From contig CANRND010000020.1 in the NCBI GenBank assembly GCA_947631905.1, positions 1 to 42,855 of the forward strand: a stretch of DNA of 42,855 nt. The letters are read 5' to 3'. Position 1 is the first letter of the stretch, and each line of letters starts with the position of its first letter. Both the position numbers and the translations under genes were made by a program. The notes beneath the pieces are model-generated. The model saw nothing but the letters and a program-made list of their open reading frames with translations. It was not told the origin of the DNA and did no database searches. Source of the stretch: an uncultured Clostridia bacterium (GTDB lineage Bacteria > Bacillota > Clostridia > Christensenellales > Borkfalkiaceae). Positions 7,352 through 15,103 of the stretch are shown here, piece by piece.

Positions 7352-8056
7352 TTATGCGATGTTTTCGCTGACCGTAATGAGTTTTAAGCCGTTTACGCGG
7401 TAATATTCGAGGATCCGCGGGAGCGCCTCTACCGTGTGCGCCATCGGGTGCATGAGAACGAGATCTCCCCCTTTTGCGTCTTTCGTCGCGCGGCGGTAAC
7501 AGAGGTCGGCGTCCTTGTCCCGCCAGTCAATGGTGTCCTTGCTCCACATCACCGTTTTGAGACCGAGGCTCTCCGCGGCGTTTACGGTGTTTTCGTTGTA
7601 CGCGCCCGAGGGGGGAGCGAAGAGAAGCACTTTCTGCCCCGAGATGAGGGAGAGAAAATCGACGCTCGTTTTGATCTCGCTGTAATTCCCCTCCAAGCTC
7701 AGTTTGTCGTGTTCGCGGTGAAAATAACCGTGCGAGCCGATCTCATGTCCCCGCGCTGCGATGGTTTTTACGCAATCGCCGTTGTCGTCCGCCCAGCTTC
7801 CGCCGAGAAAAAAGGTGGCTTTGGCCTCGTAGCCGTCCAAAATATCGAGAATCTCGTATACCTCTTCGGTTCCCCAATAGACGTTGAACATGAGCGACAC
7901 GCCGTTTTCGCTGTTCCCCTTGTAATAGACCCTGTCCTGCACGCGGGAAGCCGTTTTTGCGTTCGGCAAAAAGCACACTGCCCCGATGACGAGCACGACG
8001 CAGACAAGAAAGACGTTGGTGAGCGCGGCGACCATGCGCGAAGAAAGTTTTTTCAT
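7352..8056 (-). CDS. PdaB-like polysaccharide deacetylase family protein
   Basis: A 234-residue protein with one N-terminal membrane segment (about 9-30) and a NodB-type domain outside. HEIGSHGYFH (104-113) supplies the two metal-type histidines H109 and H113, and APPSGAYNEN (147-156) is the third motif. The first motif, normally TFDDG, reads MFNVYWG (56-62), with N58 in place of the first aspartate; PdaB-type proteins also keep a V-x-W-G pattern, so this is a subfamily trait, but the catalytic base appears to be missing. Start at the second ATG because GGGGAG precedes it by three bases. PdaB acts on spore cortex in Bacillus; here a role in cell-wall or spore maturation is inference. Confidence 0.82.
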   Translation of the reverse strand: MKKLSSRMVAALTNVFLVCVVLVIGAVCFLPNAKTASRVQDRVYYKGNSENGVSLMFNVYWGTEEVYEILDILDGYEAKATFFLGGSWADDNGDCVKTIAARGHEIGSHGYFHREHDKLSLEGNYSEIKTSVDFLSLISGQKVLLFAPPSGAYNENTVNAAESLGLKTVMWSKDTIDWRDKDADLCYRRATKDAKGGDLVLMHPMAHTVEALPRILEYYRVNGLKLITVSENIA

Positions 8057-8064
8057 ATACTCCC

Positions 8065-8107
8065 CATACAATTCTTTTCATTGTATGAGGCAATGGGACA
8101 AATTATA
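8065..8107 (-). promoter_or_regulatory. -10 box and leader hairpin of the PdaB-like gene
   Basis: Minus-strand TATAAT at 8102-8107 has no clear -35 box, which suggests an activated promoter or another sigma factor. The leader holds a perfect 8-bp stem, CATACAAT/ATTGTATG (8065-8087), that touches the GGGGAG ribosome site by one base. Confidence 0.4.
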
Positions 8108-8178
8108 CGCGTCCGCGCCCGTCCGTAACAGTTGCTTTTAAGGGGCGTTTTGCCCTTTCGGACCGCTCCGAGCGTTTT

Positions 8179-8379
8179 TGTCATTTCGAGCGTAGTCGAG
8201 AAATCTCTACATTATTTCCCTTGCTGTCCCTTTTAGGGAAAGTGGCGAACGTAGTGAGCCGAAAGGGTTTTCCGAGAACCCCTCAGTCACTCGCTTCGTT
8301 TGTGCCGGCTCCCCTGAGGGGGAGCCAAGAATGCGGTAGAGATTTCTCCACTTCGCCTGCGGCTTCGGTCGAAATGACA
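8179..8379. repeat. MITE-like repeat with terminal inverted repeats and a nested palindromic module
   Basis: The ends are inverted: TGTCATTTCGA then GAGAAATCTCTAC on the left (8179-8210), GTAGAGATTTCTC then TCGAAATGACA on the right (8336-8379). Between them is a second palindromic module (about 8274-8330) with the stem GGCTCCCC-TGA-GGGGAGCC, of the kind also seen at 21321 and 27601. Half-copies of the outer element occur at 25219 and 27386. No coding capacity. Confidence 0.7.
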
Positions 8380-8399
8380 AAAAGAAAATCGCTTTGGTA

Positions 8400-8509
8400 T
8401 TTCGCCTGCGGCTCATTGTCCGATGAAACGAACGAGAGGACAACTAAATTAAGGCGCGGGCGCAAGTTTCCTCACGGAAAAAGATTTTGCGTAGCAAAAG
8501 ATTTTTCGT
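8400..8509 (+). repeat. Modular three-hairpin repeat, copy 1
   Basis: In order: stem A as GCC-TGC-GGC (8404-8412), the constant box from GAGGACAAC to TTTCCTC (8436-8473), and head hairpin of type H1 (8474-8509), in which GAAAAA and TTTTGC pair around a two-base GA/GA mismatch. Same family as 8561, 8732, 24862 (inverted) and 27500. Confidence 0.7.
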
Positions 8510-8560
8510 AAATATAATTTACTTGCCTTAGGCGGAATTGACTTCCGCCGTGGGCGACAG

Positions 8561-8684
8561 CATTTGTTGCACCCTTGCAACTTCTTGTATGACAACGCGA
8601 ACGAGAGGGCAACTAAGTGAAAGCGCAAGTGCAAGTTTCCTCGCACAATTCTTTTCGAAGCATAGCGAGCAAAGAATTGTGCGA
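8561..8684 (+). repeat. Modular three-hairpin repeat, copy 2
   Basis: Stem A is GTTGCA-CCCT-TGCAAC (8566-8581), the constant box spans about 8604-8642, and the head is type H2: a perfect 14-bp stem TCGCACAATTCTTT/AAAGAATTGTGCGA (8641-8684). The H2 head is the uninterrupted form of the one split at 27601. Confidence 0.7.
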
Positions 8685-8731
8685 ATATAATCGCTGCGCG
8701 TTGGAAAATCGCCATTTTCCATAAGCGCACT

Positions 8732-8853
8732 CAATTTGCCGCACTCTTACGGCTTATTGTAAGTCAAGGCGATGAAGAGGACAACTAAGTGAAAGCGCAA
8801 GTGCAAGTTTCCTCACAGAAAAAGATTTTGCGCAGCAAAAGATTTTTCGTGAA
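8732..8853 (+). repeat. Modular three-hairpin repeat, copy 3
   Basis: Stem A is GCCG...CGGC (8738-8753), the constant box spans about 8776-8815, and the head is type H1 (8815-8853). The last base lies directly beside the mutS2 stop codon. Read on the minus strand, the H1 head is an AT-rich stem followed by T, so it may end mutS2 transcription. Confidence 0.7.
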
Positions 8854-8854
8854 C

Positions 8855-11206
8855 CTATCTGAGCGTCACCACCGTAACGCCCGATTCCCCTTCGCCGTAC
8901 TTGCCGAGGCGGAAACTTTCCACCCGTTTGTTCTTTTTGAGATGATCGCCGATCGCCTTGCGCAAAGCCCCCGTTCCCATGCCGTGAACGATGCGCACTT
9001 CGGAAAGATTTTGGAGCAGCGCGCCGTCCAAAAAAGCGTCTACTTCCGCGAGCGCCTCGCTCACCGTCATGCCGATGACGTTGCACTCCGCGGAAAACCC
9101 CGCGCGCTCTTTGAGGTCGCGCGTGACTTTCACGTCGCTCTTCTCCTCCCGACTGCGGGCGGGAATATACAGCTCGGAAATTTTTGCGCGCACCTGGATG
9201 GAGCCGCACCTGATTTCCGCCGTGCCCTTTTCCTTTTTCACGGAGAGGACGGTCCCCTCCGCTTCCATGCTCTTGACAAACACCCTGTCCCCCGCTTTGA
9301 GCGCGGCGGGGTCCACGGGCAATGCGCGCACTTTTTCCTCTTCCTCTTCGGGAACGGCGTTTGCGATCTTGTTTTTGAGGGTGCGCGCCTTGATCAAATC
9401 GGCTTCCGTGACCGTTTCCTTGCGGAAGATCTCTTCGATCTGTCCGATCAGTTCCTCCGCTTCGGCGGTGCGGGCGTTGACGATCCGCCTTGCCTCGGCC
9501 TTTGAGGTGAGCTGTAATTTTTCGCGCTCTTTTTTGAGTTGCGCTTCCTCCTTTTCGAGGGCGGAAAGGCGGGTCTGCCACTCCCGTTTGAGCTGTTCGG
9601 TTTCGGCAAGGAGCGCTTCGGACTGCACCCTGCTCTCCTCGGCCGCCCGTACCGTGCGTTCGAACGCCCGCGCACCGTCGGAGAGGTGTTCGCGCGCTTC
9701 CCCGATGATCTCCTCGGGAAGTCCCAAACGCGAACAGATCAGAAGGGCGTTGGACGGCCCCGGGAAACCGATTTTCAGGCGGTAGAGCGGGCGCAGGCTT
9801 GCGCCGTCGAACTCCATACAGCCGTTCTCCATGCCCTCCGTTGCGAACGCAAACTCTTTGAGCGCGGAATAGTGGGTGGTAACGATGCCGCGGCACCCCT
9901 TTTTGAGTAGATATACCAAAACGGCGCGGGCGAGCGCCTGCCCCTCCTCGGGATCGGTGCCGCCGCCCGGTTCGTCGATGAGGACGAAACTGCGGCTGTC
10001 CGCCTGCTCGCAGATCTCTTTGAGATTGAGGACATGGGAGGAGAACGTGGACAAATTCTCCTCGATAGACTGGCTGTCCCCCACATCGCAGAACACGCTC
10101 CCGAATACGGAGAGCCGCGTCCCCTCGGCGGCGGGAACAAACATGCCGCACGCCGCCATGAGGCAAAAGAGACCGCACATTTTGAGCGTGACCGTTTTGC
10201 CGCCCGTATTTGCGCCGCTGATGAGCAGGAAAGAGTAGTCCTCCCCCACCGAGACGGACACGGGGACCGCCGTCTTTTGGTCGAGGAGCGGGTGACGCCC
10301 CTTGACGATCTCCACAGCGCCGCGCGCGTTGAGTTCGGGCTTGACGCAATGGAGTTTATAGGCATACTCCGCGCGGGCGTAGTAGCTGTCGATCTCGAAG
10401 AGAACTTCCATGTCCCGTTCGAGCGCACCCCGCATCACGCCGACGGCGCGGGAAAGTTCGCTCAAAATGCGCTCGATCTCCTCCTGCTCGTCGATGATGA
10501 GAGAGCGAAGCTCGTTGTTCATTTCGAGGACTTCTTCGGGTTCCACAAAGACCGTCTGCCCCGTTTGGGAACGGTCGTGGATAAAGCCCTTGACGTTCCG
10601 CTTATATTCCACTTTCACGGGAATGACGTAGCGGTCTCCCCGCATGGTGATGACGGCGTCCTGCAAATATTTGCTCTCCTCGCCCACGAGATATTCGGCA
10701 AGGCGGGCGCGGATGCGCTCGTTAAGGAGGCGTATTTCGCGGCGGATGGTATACAGCTTTTCGCTGGCGCGGTCGGCGACCTCGTTTTCGCCGATGATCT
10801 TCTCCCCGATCTCCTCTTCGAGCCTTTGGTTTACGACCAGCCGTCCGGCAAGTTCTTTCATGCCCGAAATATTCTCATCAGAGAGGGAGAGAACGGACTT
10901 TTGGCACACCCGCGCGGAGCGCAGGAGAAGAGCGACGTCGGTGAGTTCCTTGCACGAAAGAGTCGCCTTTTTTTCGGCGCGTTCCAGACTGTCGCCGAGG
11001 GGCGGAAAGACCTCGATCTTCCCCGCGCCGAGGCGGAAGAGAAGTTCCACCGCCTCTCCCGTGAGCGCAAGCATGCGGCGCGCTTCCGCCAAAACGGAGA
11101 CGGGTTCGAGGGCAAGCACCGCCTGCCGCCCTCCGTCGAGGGAAGCGTAGGCGGCCGCCGCCGAAAGAATTTTATCCAGTTCTAAACGGACGTGATGTTT
11201 TTTCAT
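8855..11206 (-). CDS. mutS2: MutS2 (ribosome-rescue/anti-recombination ATPase)
   Basis: A 783-residue protein of normal MutS2 length without the mismatch-reading domain of MutS. Order: core and lever (1-300), ATPase with Walker A GANTGGKT (331-338) and Walker B VLIDEP (408-413), coiled clamp (500-620), KOW-like linker, and C-terminal Smr domain (705-783). Family knowledge: it resolves collided ribosomes (RqcU) and suppresses recombination. Two oddities: Walker B reads DEP where DEL/DEF is usual, and the Smr LDLRG-type motif reads NVIGM (709-713), although the second motif HGMGTGALR is intact, so nuclease activity may be lost. AGGAG lies seven bases before the ATG, which overlaps the U32 gene stop as ATGA. 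Confidence 0.95.
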   Translation of the reverse strand: MKKHHVRLELDKILSAAAAYASLDGGRQAVLALEPVSVLAEARRMLALTGEAVELLFRLGAGKIEVFPPLGDSLERAEKKATLSCKELTDVALLLRSARVCQKSVLSLSDENISGMKELAGRLVVNQRLEEEIGEKIIGENEVADRASEKLYTIRREIRLLNERIRARLAEYLVGEESKYLQDAVITMRGDRYVIPVKVEYKRNVKGFIHDRSQTGQTVFVEPEEVLEMNNELRSLIIDEQEEIERILSELSRAVGVMRGALERDMEVLFEIDSYYARAEYAYKLHCVKPELNARGAVEIVKGRHPLLDQKTAVPVSVSVGEDYSFLLISGANTGGKTVTLKMCGLFCLMAACGMFVPAAEGTRLSVFGSVFCDVGDSQSIEENLSTFSSHVLNLKEICEQADSRSFVLIDEPGGGTDPEEGQALARAVLVYLLKKGCRGIVTTHYSALKEFAFATEGMENGCMEFDGASLRPLYRLKIGFPGPSNALLICSRLGLPEEIIGEAREHLSDGARAFERTVRAAEESRVQSEALLAETEQLKREWQTRLSALEKEEAQLKKEREKLQLTSKAEARRIVNARTAEAEELIGQIEEIFRKETVTEADLIKARTLKNKIANAVPEEEEEKVRALPVDPAALKAGDRVFVKSMEAEGTVLSVKKEKGTAEIRCGSIQVRAKISELYIPARSREEKSDVKVTRDLKERAGFSAECNVIGMTVSEALAEVDAFLDGALLQNLSEVRIVHGMGTGALRKAIGDHLKKNKRVESFRLGKYGEGESGVTVVTLR

Positions 11207-13368
11207 AGGAGACTCCTGTTCGCATGCCCGCGGTTCGCTCCCGCAAGCGGCGCTTTTTCGGGACAGGCCACATAGGGCGCGAGGGATTTTTCCCGCCCCG
11301 TCAGATCGAAAAGCCTGCCCGCAGCGTGTTTTTCGACGCGGAGAGGGGCGCAGTTGTAAAGTTCGAAGCGGCAGTTCTCCCCCGCCGCACGGTACCGCCG
11401 AAGCGGGAATTTTCTCCCCTCTTCGTCGGTGAGAAGATAGCTCTCCCGCTTATCGCAGGCGGCGCAACTTTTTTCAAAGGGACAGTAGCAAAGGTCCATC
11501 ACCTTTACGCCGCCGAAGCCGAGCGAGAAAACGCCCTCGCCCGAAAGCGCGTCCTGTTCGCGCACGGTCAGCTCTTTGGAAAGCGCGATGCAGTCCGCGC
11601 CCGCCTCCCTTGTTTCCCGCACGGAGACCGCATTGGTGAGGTTCCAGCCCGTCCCCGCGAAAAATTTCATACCGTGTTCCCGCGCGAGCAAGAGCCCGTA
11701 AAAGCCGTCGCAATAAACGCCGTCAAAGAGCGGGAGCGCGGGCAAAATGAGCGCTTCGTCCTCCGAGGTGAAGAATGGCGGCAGATAGAGATATTTTTCG
11801 CCCGTCCCCTTTGCCGCTTCCGCGGGGGAAATGCGGGCGTAGTCGCGCGGTTTGTAGATGAGAATGTCCGCGGAAAGTCCCGCAAGATCGCCTGCGATGA
11901 CCGCGGTGCGGCTTTCCTCGCCGCTTTTCGGGAGCGAGCCGAAAATCACCGTGGGCAGCTCCCATGCGGGATGAAAACGGGAGACAAACCGCCCGTAAAA
12001 ATCCCGCCGCAGGGCGTTGAGCGCCGATTTCGGCAGAAAAGCGTTCTCCGTCTCCACCCGCTCGAACCGCGGCGCTAAGGGCAGACCGTCCGTCTTTTCA
12101 AAGCAGGTTTTCAGTTCTTCTTTTGTGAGCGGCGCGCTCTTTGCCGTCGCCAAAACGTCGTACGTTACGCAAAAATCGCCCGAGGAGACCGTTGCCCGCT
12201 CCCCCGCGAGAAAGGTTAAGGAGAGAGGGACCTCCCGTTTGCGCTCCGCATGCAGACGCGCGGGAAGCGCCGCCTCGGTGGTGAGCCGCACTTCGTCCCC
12301 GCGCAGGAGCTTTTCCTGCGAGGAGAGAAAAAAGCCGCCCTCGCCGCGCGCGCGGAACACTGCCCCGCCCGCTTCTTTGCCGCCGCGCAAAATTTTGAAG
12401 CCGTCTCCCCTTTGCGCGGGATAGCCGCTCTCGCAAAAAGAGCCGTCCCGCATCACGCCCACGCGCTCGCCGATATGCCCCTGCACGCTTCGGGAGAGAA
12501 ATCCGTCCCTTTGCCCGAACGCAAGCCCCTCGGTATAGTCGCCGCGGTTGTAGGCGCGCTTCAAATCGGAGAGCGCGGCGGCTTCGTCGCCGCCCTCCAA
12601 AAGGGCGCGATAGTACCGCACTGCCGCCGCCACATATTCGGGGCGGCGCATCCTGCCCTCGATTTTGAGCGAGACCACCCCCGCCGCAAGGAGTTCTTTC
12701 ACCCGCTTCCCGACGGAGAGATCGGCGGGAGAGAGCGCGTAGGCGTAGTCCTCGTAGCCCGCCCGATCGATAAAGTACCGCTTGCGGCAGGGCTGTTTGC
12801 AACGGCCGCGGTTGCCGCTGTTGTTCCCCGCGAACGAGGAAAGGTAGCACTGCCCCGAAAAACAGGTGCAGAGCGCGCCCTGCACGAATCCCTCCGTTTC
12901 GATGATCTTTGCGATCTTACCGATCTCGGCAAGAGGCGTTTCCCGCGCAAGCACCGCACGCGAAAAGCCGCACGCTTTTGCAAAACGCGCCCCCTTTTCG
13001 TTGCAACAGCCCGCCTGCGTGGAGAGGTGCAAAACGACGTCGGGATAAAGCTCTTTCACTTTTTTCCCGAGGAGCATGTCCTGCATTAAGATCGCGTCCG
13101 CGCCCGCTTCCCACGCGCCGCGGACGCTCTCGAAAAAGTCCGCAAGTTCGCCGTCCTTGACGAGCGTATTGAGACAGACGTAGACCTTTACGCCGAGCAA
13201 ATGCGCATACGTAGCGAGTTCTTTTAAGGAACCGTAGCCGAAATTTTCCGCACTGCTGCGGGCGGAAAAACGGGGAAGCCCGAGATATACTGCGTCCGCG
13301 CCGTTTTCGATCGCGGCGCGGGCGGCCTGCATGTCCCCCGCGGGGGCGAGAATTTCGTAAGGTTTCAT
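11203..13368 (-). CDS. rlhA: U32-family protein of the RlhA type
   Basis: A 721-residue protein starting MKPYEILAPAGD. The U32 signature GALCTCFSGQCYLSS (164-178) contributes C167, C169 and C174, with C190 and C194 after it, the cysteines proposed to hold an iron-sulfur cluster. The triad-like GRMRRPEYV follows at 238-246, and the long C-terminal part has the size and layout of the DUF3656-containing branch. In E. coli, RlhA hydroxylates C2501 of 23S rRNA; other U32 members hydroxylate tRNA uridine, so the RNA target here is not certain. The start at 13368 was chosen because it overlaps the hprK stop (ATGA); an open frame to 13971 only shadows hprK. Confidence 0.85.
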   Translation of the reverse strand: MKPYEILAPAGDMQAARAAIENGADAVYLGLPRFSARSSAENFGYGSLKELATYAHLLGVKVYVCLNTLVKDGELADFFESVRGAWEAGADAILMQDMLLGKKVKELYPDVVLHLSTQAGCCNEKGARFAKACGFSRAVLARETPLAEIGKIAKIIETEGFVQGALCTCFSGQCYLSSFAGNNSGNRGRCKQPCRKRYFIDRAGYEDYAYALSPADLSVGKRVKELLAAGVVSLKIEGRMRRPEYVAAAVRYYRALLEGGDEAAALSDLKRAYNRGDYTEGLAFGQRDGFLSRSVQGHIGERVGVMRDGSFCESGYPAQRGDGFKILRGGKEAGGAVFRARGEGGFFLSSQEKLLRGDEVRLTTEAALPARLHAERKREVPLSLTFLAGERATVSSGDFCVTYDVLATAKSAPLTKEELKTCFEKTDGLPLAPRFERVETENAFLPKSALNALRRDFYGRFVSRFHPAWELPTVIFGSLPKSGEESRTAVIAGDLAGLSADILIYKPRDYARISPAEAAKGTGEKYLYLPPFFTSEDEALILPALPLFDGVYCDGFYGLLLAREHGMKFFAGTGWNLTNAVSVRETREAGADCIALSKELTVREQDALSGEGVFSLGFGGVKVMDLCYCPFEKSCAACDKRESYLLTDEEGRKFPLRRYRAAGENCRFELYNCAPLRVEKHAAGRLFDLTGREKSLAPYVACPEKAPLAGANRGHANRSLL

Positions 13369-14291
13369 CTTCCGATCGTGCGCTGGATGAGTTCCTGCGC
13401 CGCGTCGTAGCCCATCTCTTTGAGACGGCTGTTGCGCGCGGCGACCTCGATGATGATGGCGAGGTTCCGCCCGGGAGAGACGGGAATGACGAGTTTGGGG
13501 ACGTTGACCCCCAAGATCTCCTCGGTGTTCCGCTCGCCGCCGATGCGGTCGTATTCTTTCTCTTTTTTCCACGGTTCGAGTTCTATGACGAGTTCCACCT
13601 CTTTTTCGCCGAGAACGGAACCCGAACCGTACATGTTTTTCACATTGATGATGCCGATGCCGCGCAGTTCCATGAAGTAGCGGATGCGCTCGGGCGAAGT
13701 GCCGATGAGTTCGTTCTCCACCCGCTTGATCAGCACGCTGTCGTCCGACACAAGACGGTGTCCGCGCTTGATGAGTTCCATTGCGGTCTCGCTCTTGCCC
13801 ACGCCGCTGCTCCCCGTGAGCAAAATGCCCACGCCGAACACGTCCATGAGTACGCCGTGTACGGTGGTGGACGGCGCGAGCAGGCGGTTGAGATAGATGA
13901 CGAGGTCGCTGATGAGGAAAGTCGTCATCTTGCCCGTGCGGAAGACCGGGGTCCCCGTGTCCCGCGCGCAATCCATAAATTCGGGAAGAACGGGCAGATC
14001 GCGCGAGAAGACCACGCAGGGGATCTCCCCGCAGTCGAAGAGCTTTTTGATCTTTTCGAGCCGCTCCTCCTCCGAGAAAGAGCGGAGATATTCATACTCC
14101 GTCAGCCCGATCACCATGATGCGGCGGGTATCGAAGTAATTGAAAAATCCCGCAAGGCGCAGGCCCGGACGGTCCACGCTCGCGCTCGTGAACGTGAGAA
14201 TGCCCCGCCCGGCATAGAGAAGTTCCAGCCCCAAATCGGCCGCAAACCTGTCGAGCATGAGCGTTTCGCTCGGCAAAAACATTTCGTTCAT
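13365..14291 (-). CDS. hprK: HPr kinase/phosphorylase
   Basis: A 308-residue protein, the usual length. H145, the Walker A GSSGVGKS (160-167), the D183-D184 pair and the family signature MELRGIGIINV (207-217) are present. It phosphorylates HPr on serine using ATP and removes the phosphate, linking sugar status to CcpA-type catabolite control. Start at 14291, where the ATG overlaps the stop of the HAD gene. It is the third of five translationally coupled genes; lgt or other frequent hprK neighbours are absent. Confidence 0.96.
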   Translation of the reverse strand: MNEMFLPSETLMLDRFAADLGLELLYAGRGILTFTSASVDRPGLRLAGFFNYFDTRRIMVIGLTEYEYLRSFSEEERLEKIKKLFDCGEIPCVVFSRDLPVLPEFMDCARDTGTPVFRTGKMTTFLISDLVIYLNRLLAPSTTVHGVLMDVFGVGILLTGSSGVGKSETAMELIKRGHRLVSDDSVLIKRVENELIGTSPERIRYFMELRGIGIINVKNMYGSGSVLGEKEVELVIELEPWKKEKEYDRIGGERNTEEILGVNVPKLVIPVSPGRNLAIIIEVAARNSRLKEMGYDAAQELIQRTIGR

Positions 14292-15103
14292 CTTAATCCC
14301 CCCATCACGATTTCCAACGCTTCCGCCACGCCGTCCTCTTCGCAAGAACGGACGACGGTTGCGATTTTTCGCACTTCCTCCTGCGCATTTGCGACGGCAA
14401 ACCCGCCGCCTGCCGCGCCGATCATCGGCAGATCGTTGAGCTGGTCGCCGATCGCGGCGGTCTCTTCCCGCCCGACGCCGTAAAGCGCGGCAAGATCGTC
14501 CAACGCGCGCGCTTTGTCCACGCCCGCGGGCAGGACTTCCACCAGATAATCCGAGGACGCGGTGATCACGTAGCCCGCCCCCAGCGCCTCTCCCATTTCG
14601 CGGATGAGCGCCGCCTTTTCCTCGGGCGGAAGCATTGCAAGCGTCTTGTTCACTGTCCTGTTTCCGCGCGCGACAAGCGCGGAGAGCGGCTCGTCTACAA
14701 CGGTCCCCTTTACGCCGCAGATCTTCTCATACGCTTCGAGATACCCGTCGGCCCGGTTGGCATACAGTTTATCATCCATGTAAACGTGGATGTGCAGGTC
14801 CCGCTCTTCGAGATAGCGCACCGCTTTTAACGCCTCTTCGGGGGAAAACCCCGTATTCCGCAAAATACGCCCCGTGCGGATGTCCGCGATCATTCCCCCC
14901 TGGTAGGCGGCGACCGCGCCCTCCTTTAAGCCGAGTTCTTTGAGGCGGGGGAGAATGGAGCAGAGCATTCTGCCCGTAACGACGGCAAATATGCCGCCCG
15001 CCTCCCTGTAACGCGCGATCGCTTGGATATTCCGATGTGAGATCGTTCCGTCGGCGCGCACGAGCGTGCCGTCGAAATCCGAAAGAAAAAGCCGATATTT
15101 CAT
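14288..15103 (-). CDS. Cof-type HAD-superfamily hydrolase
   Basis: A 271-residue protein with DFDGT at 9-13 (nucleophile D9), a threonine motif VVTGR near 41-45, and GDQLNDLPM near 224-232 as the metal-binding motif. The cap domain between is of the Cof (IIB) type. Such enzymes dephosphorylate sugar phosphates, nucleotides or cofactors; no substrate can be read from the sequence. The ATG at 15103 overlaps the uvrC stop and its own stop overlaps the hprK start, so it is coupled on both sides. Confidence 0.92.
   Translation of the reverse strand: MKYRLFLSDFDGTLVRADGTISHRNIQAIARYREAGGIFAVVTGRMLCSILPRLKELGLKEGAVAAYQGGMIADIRTGRILRNTGFSPEEALKAVRYLEERDLHIHVYMDDKLYANRADGYLEAYEKICGVKGTVVDEPLSALVARGNRTVNKTLAMLPPEEKAALIREMGEALGAGYVITASSDYLVEVLPAGVDKARALDDLAALYGVGREETAAIGDQLNDLPMIGAAGGGFAVANAQEEVRKIATVVRSCEEDGVAEALEIVMGGLR

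Noticed and set aside
8400..8853. CRISPR array
   Set aside because: The repeats are long, modular, differently spaced, and partly in other loci and orientations; there are no uniform spacers and no cas genes.
8400..8853. Retron or group II intron RNA
   Set aside because: No reverse transcriptase is present in the window and the copies lack intron domain V or msr/msd features that I can recognise.
10034..11185. Plus-strand frames inside mutS2 and the uvrC operon
   Set aside because: Antisense shadows without ribosome sites or recognisable domains.
13368..13971. U32 protein start at 13971 giving 922 residues
   Set aside because: The added part is an out-of-frame reading of hprK; the family begins at MKPYEILAPAGD, exactly at the ATGA overlap.
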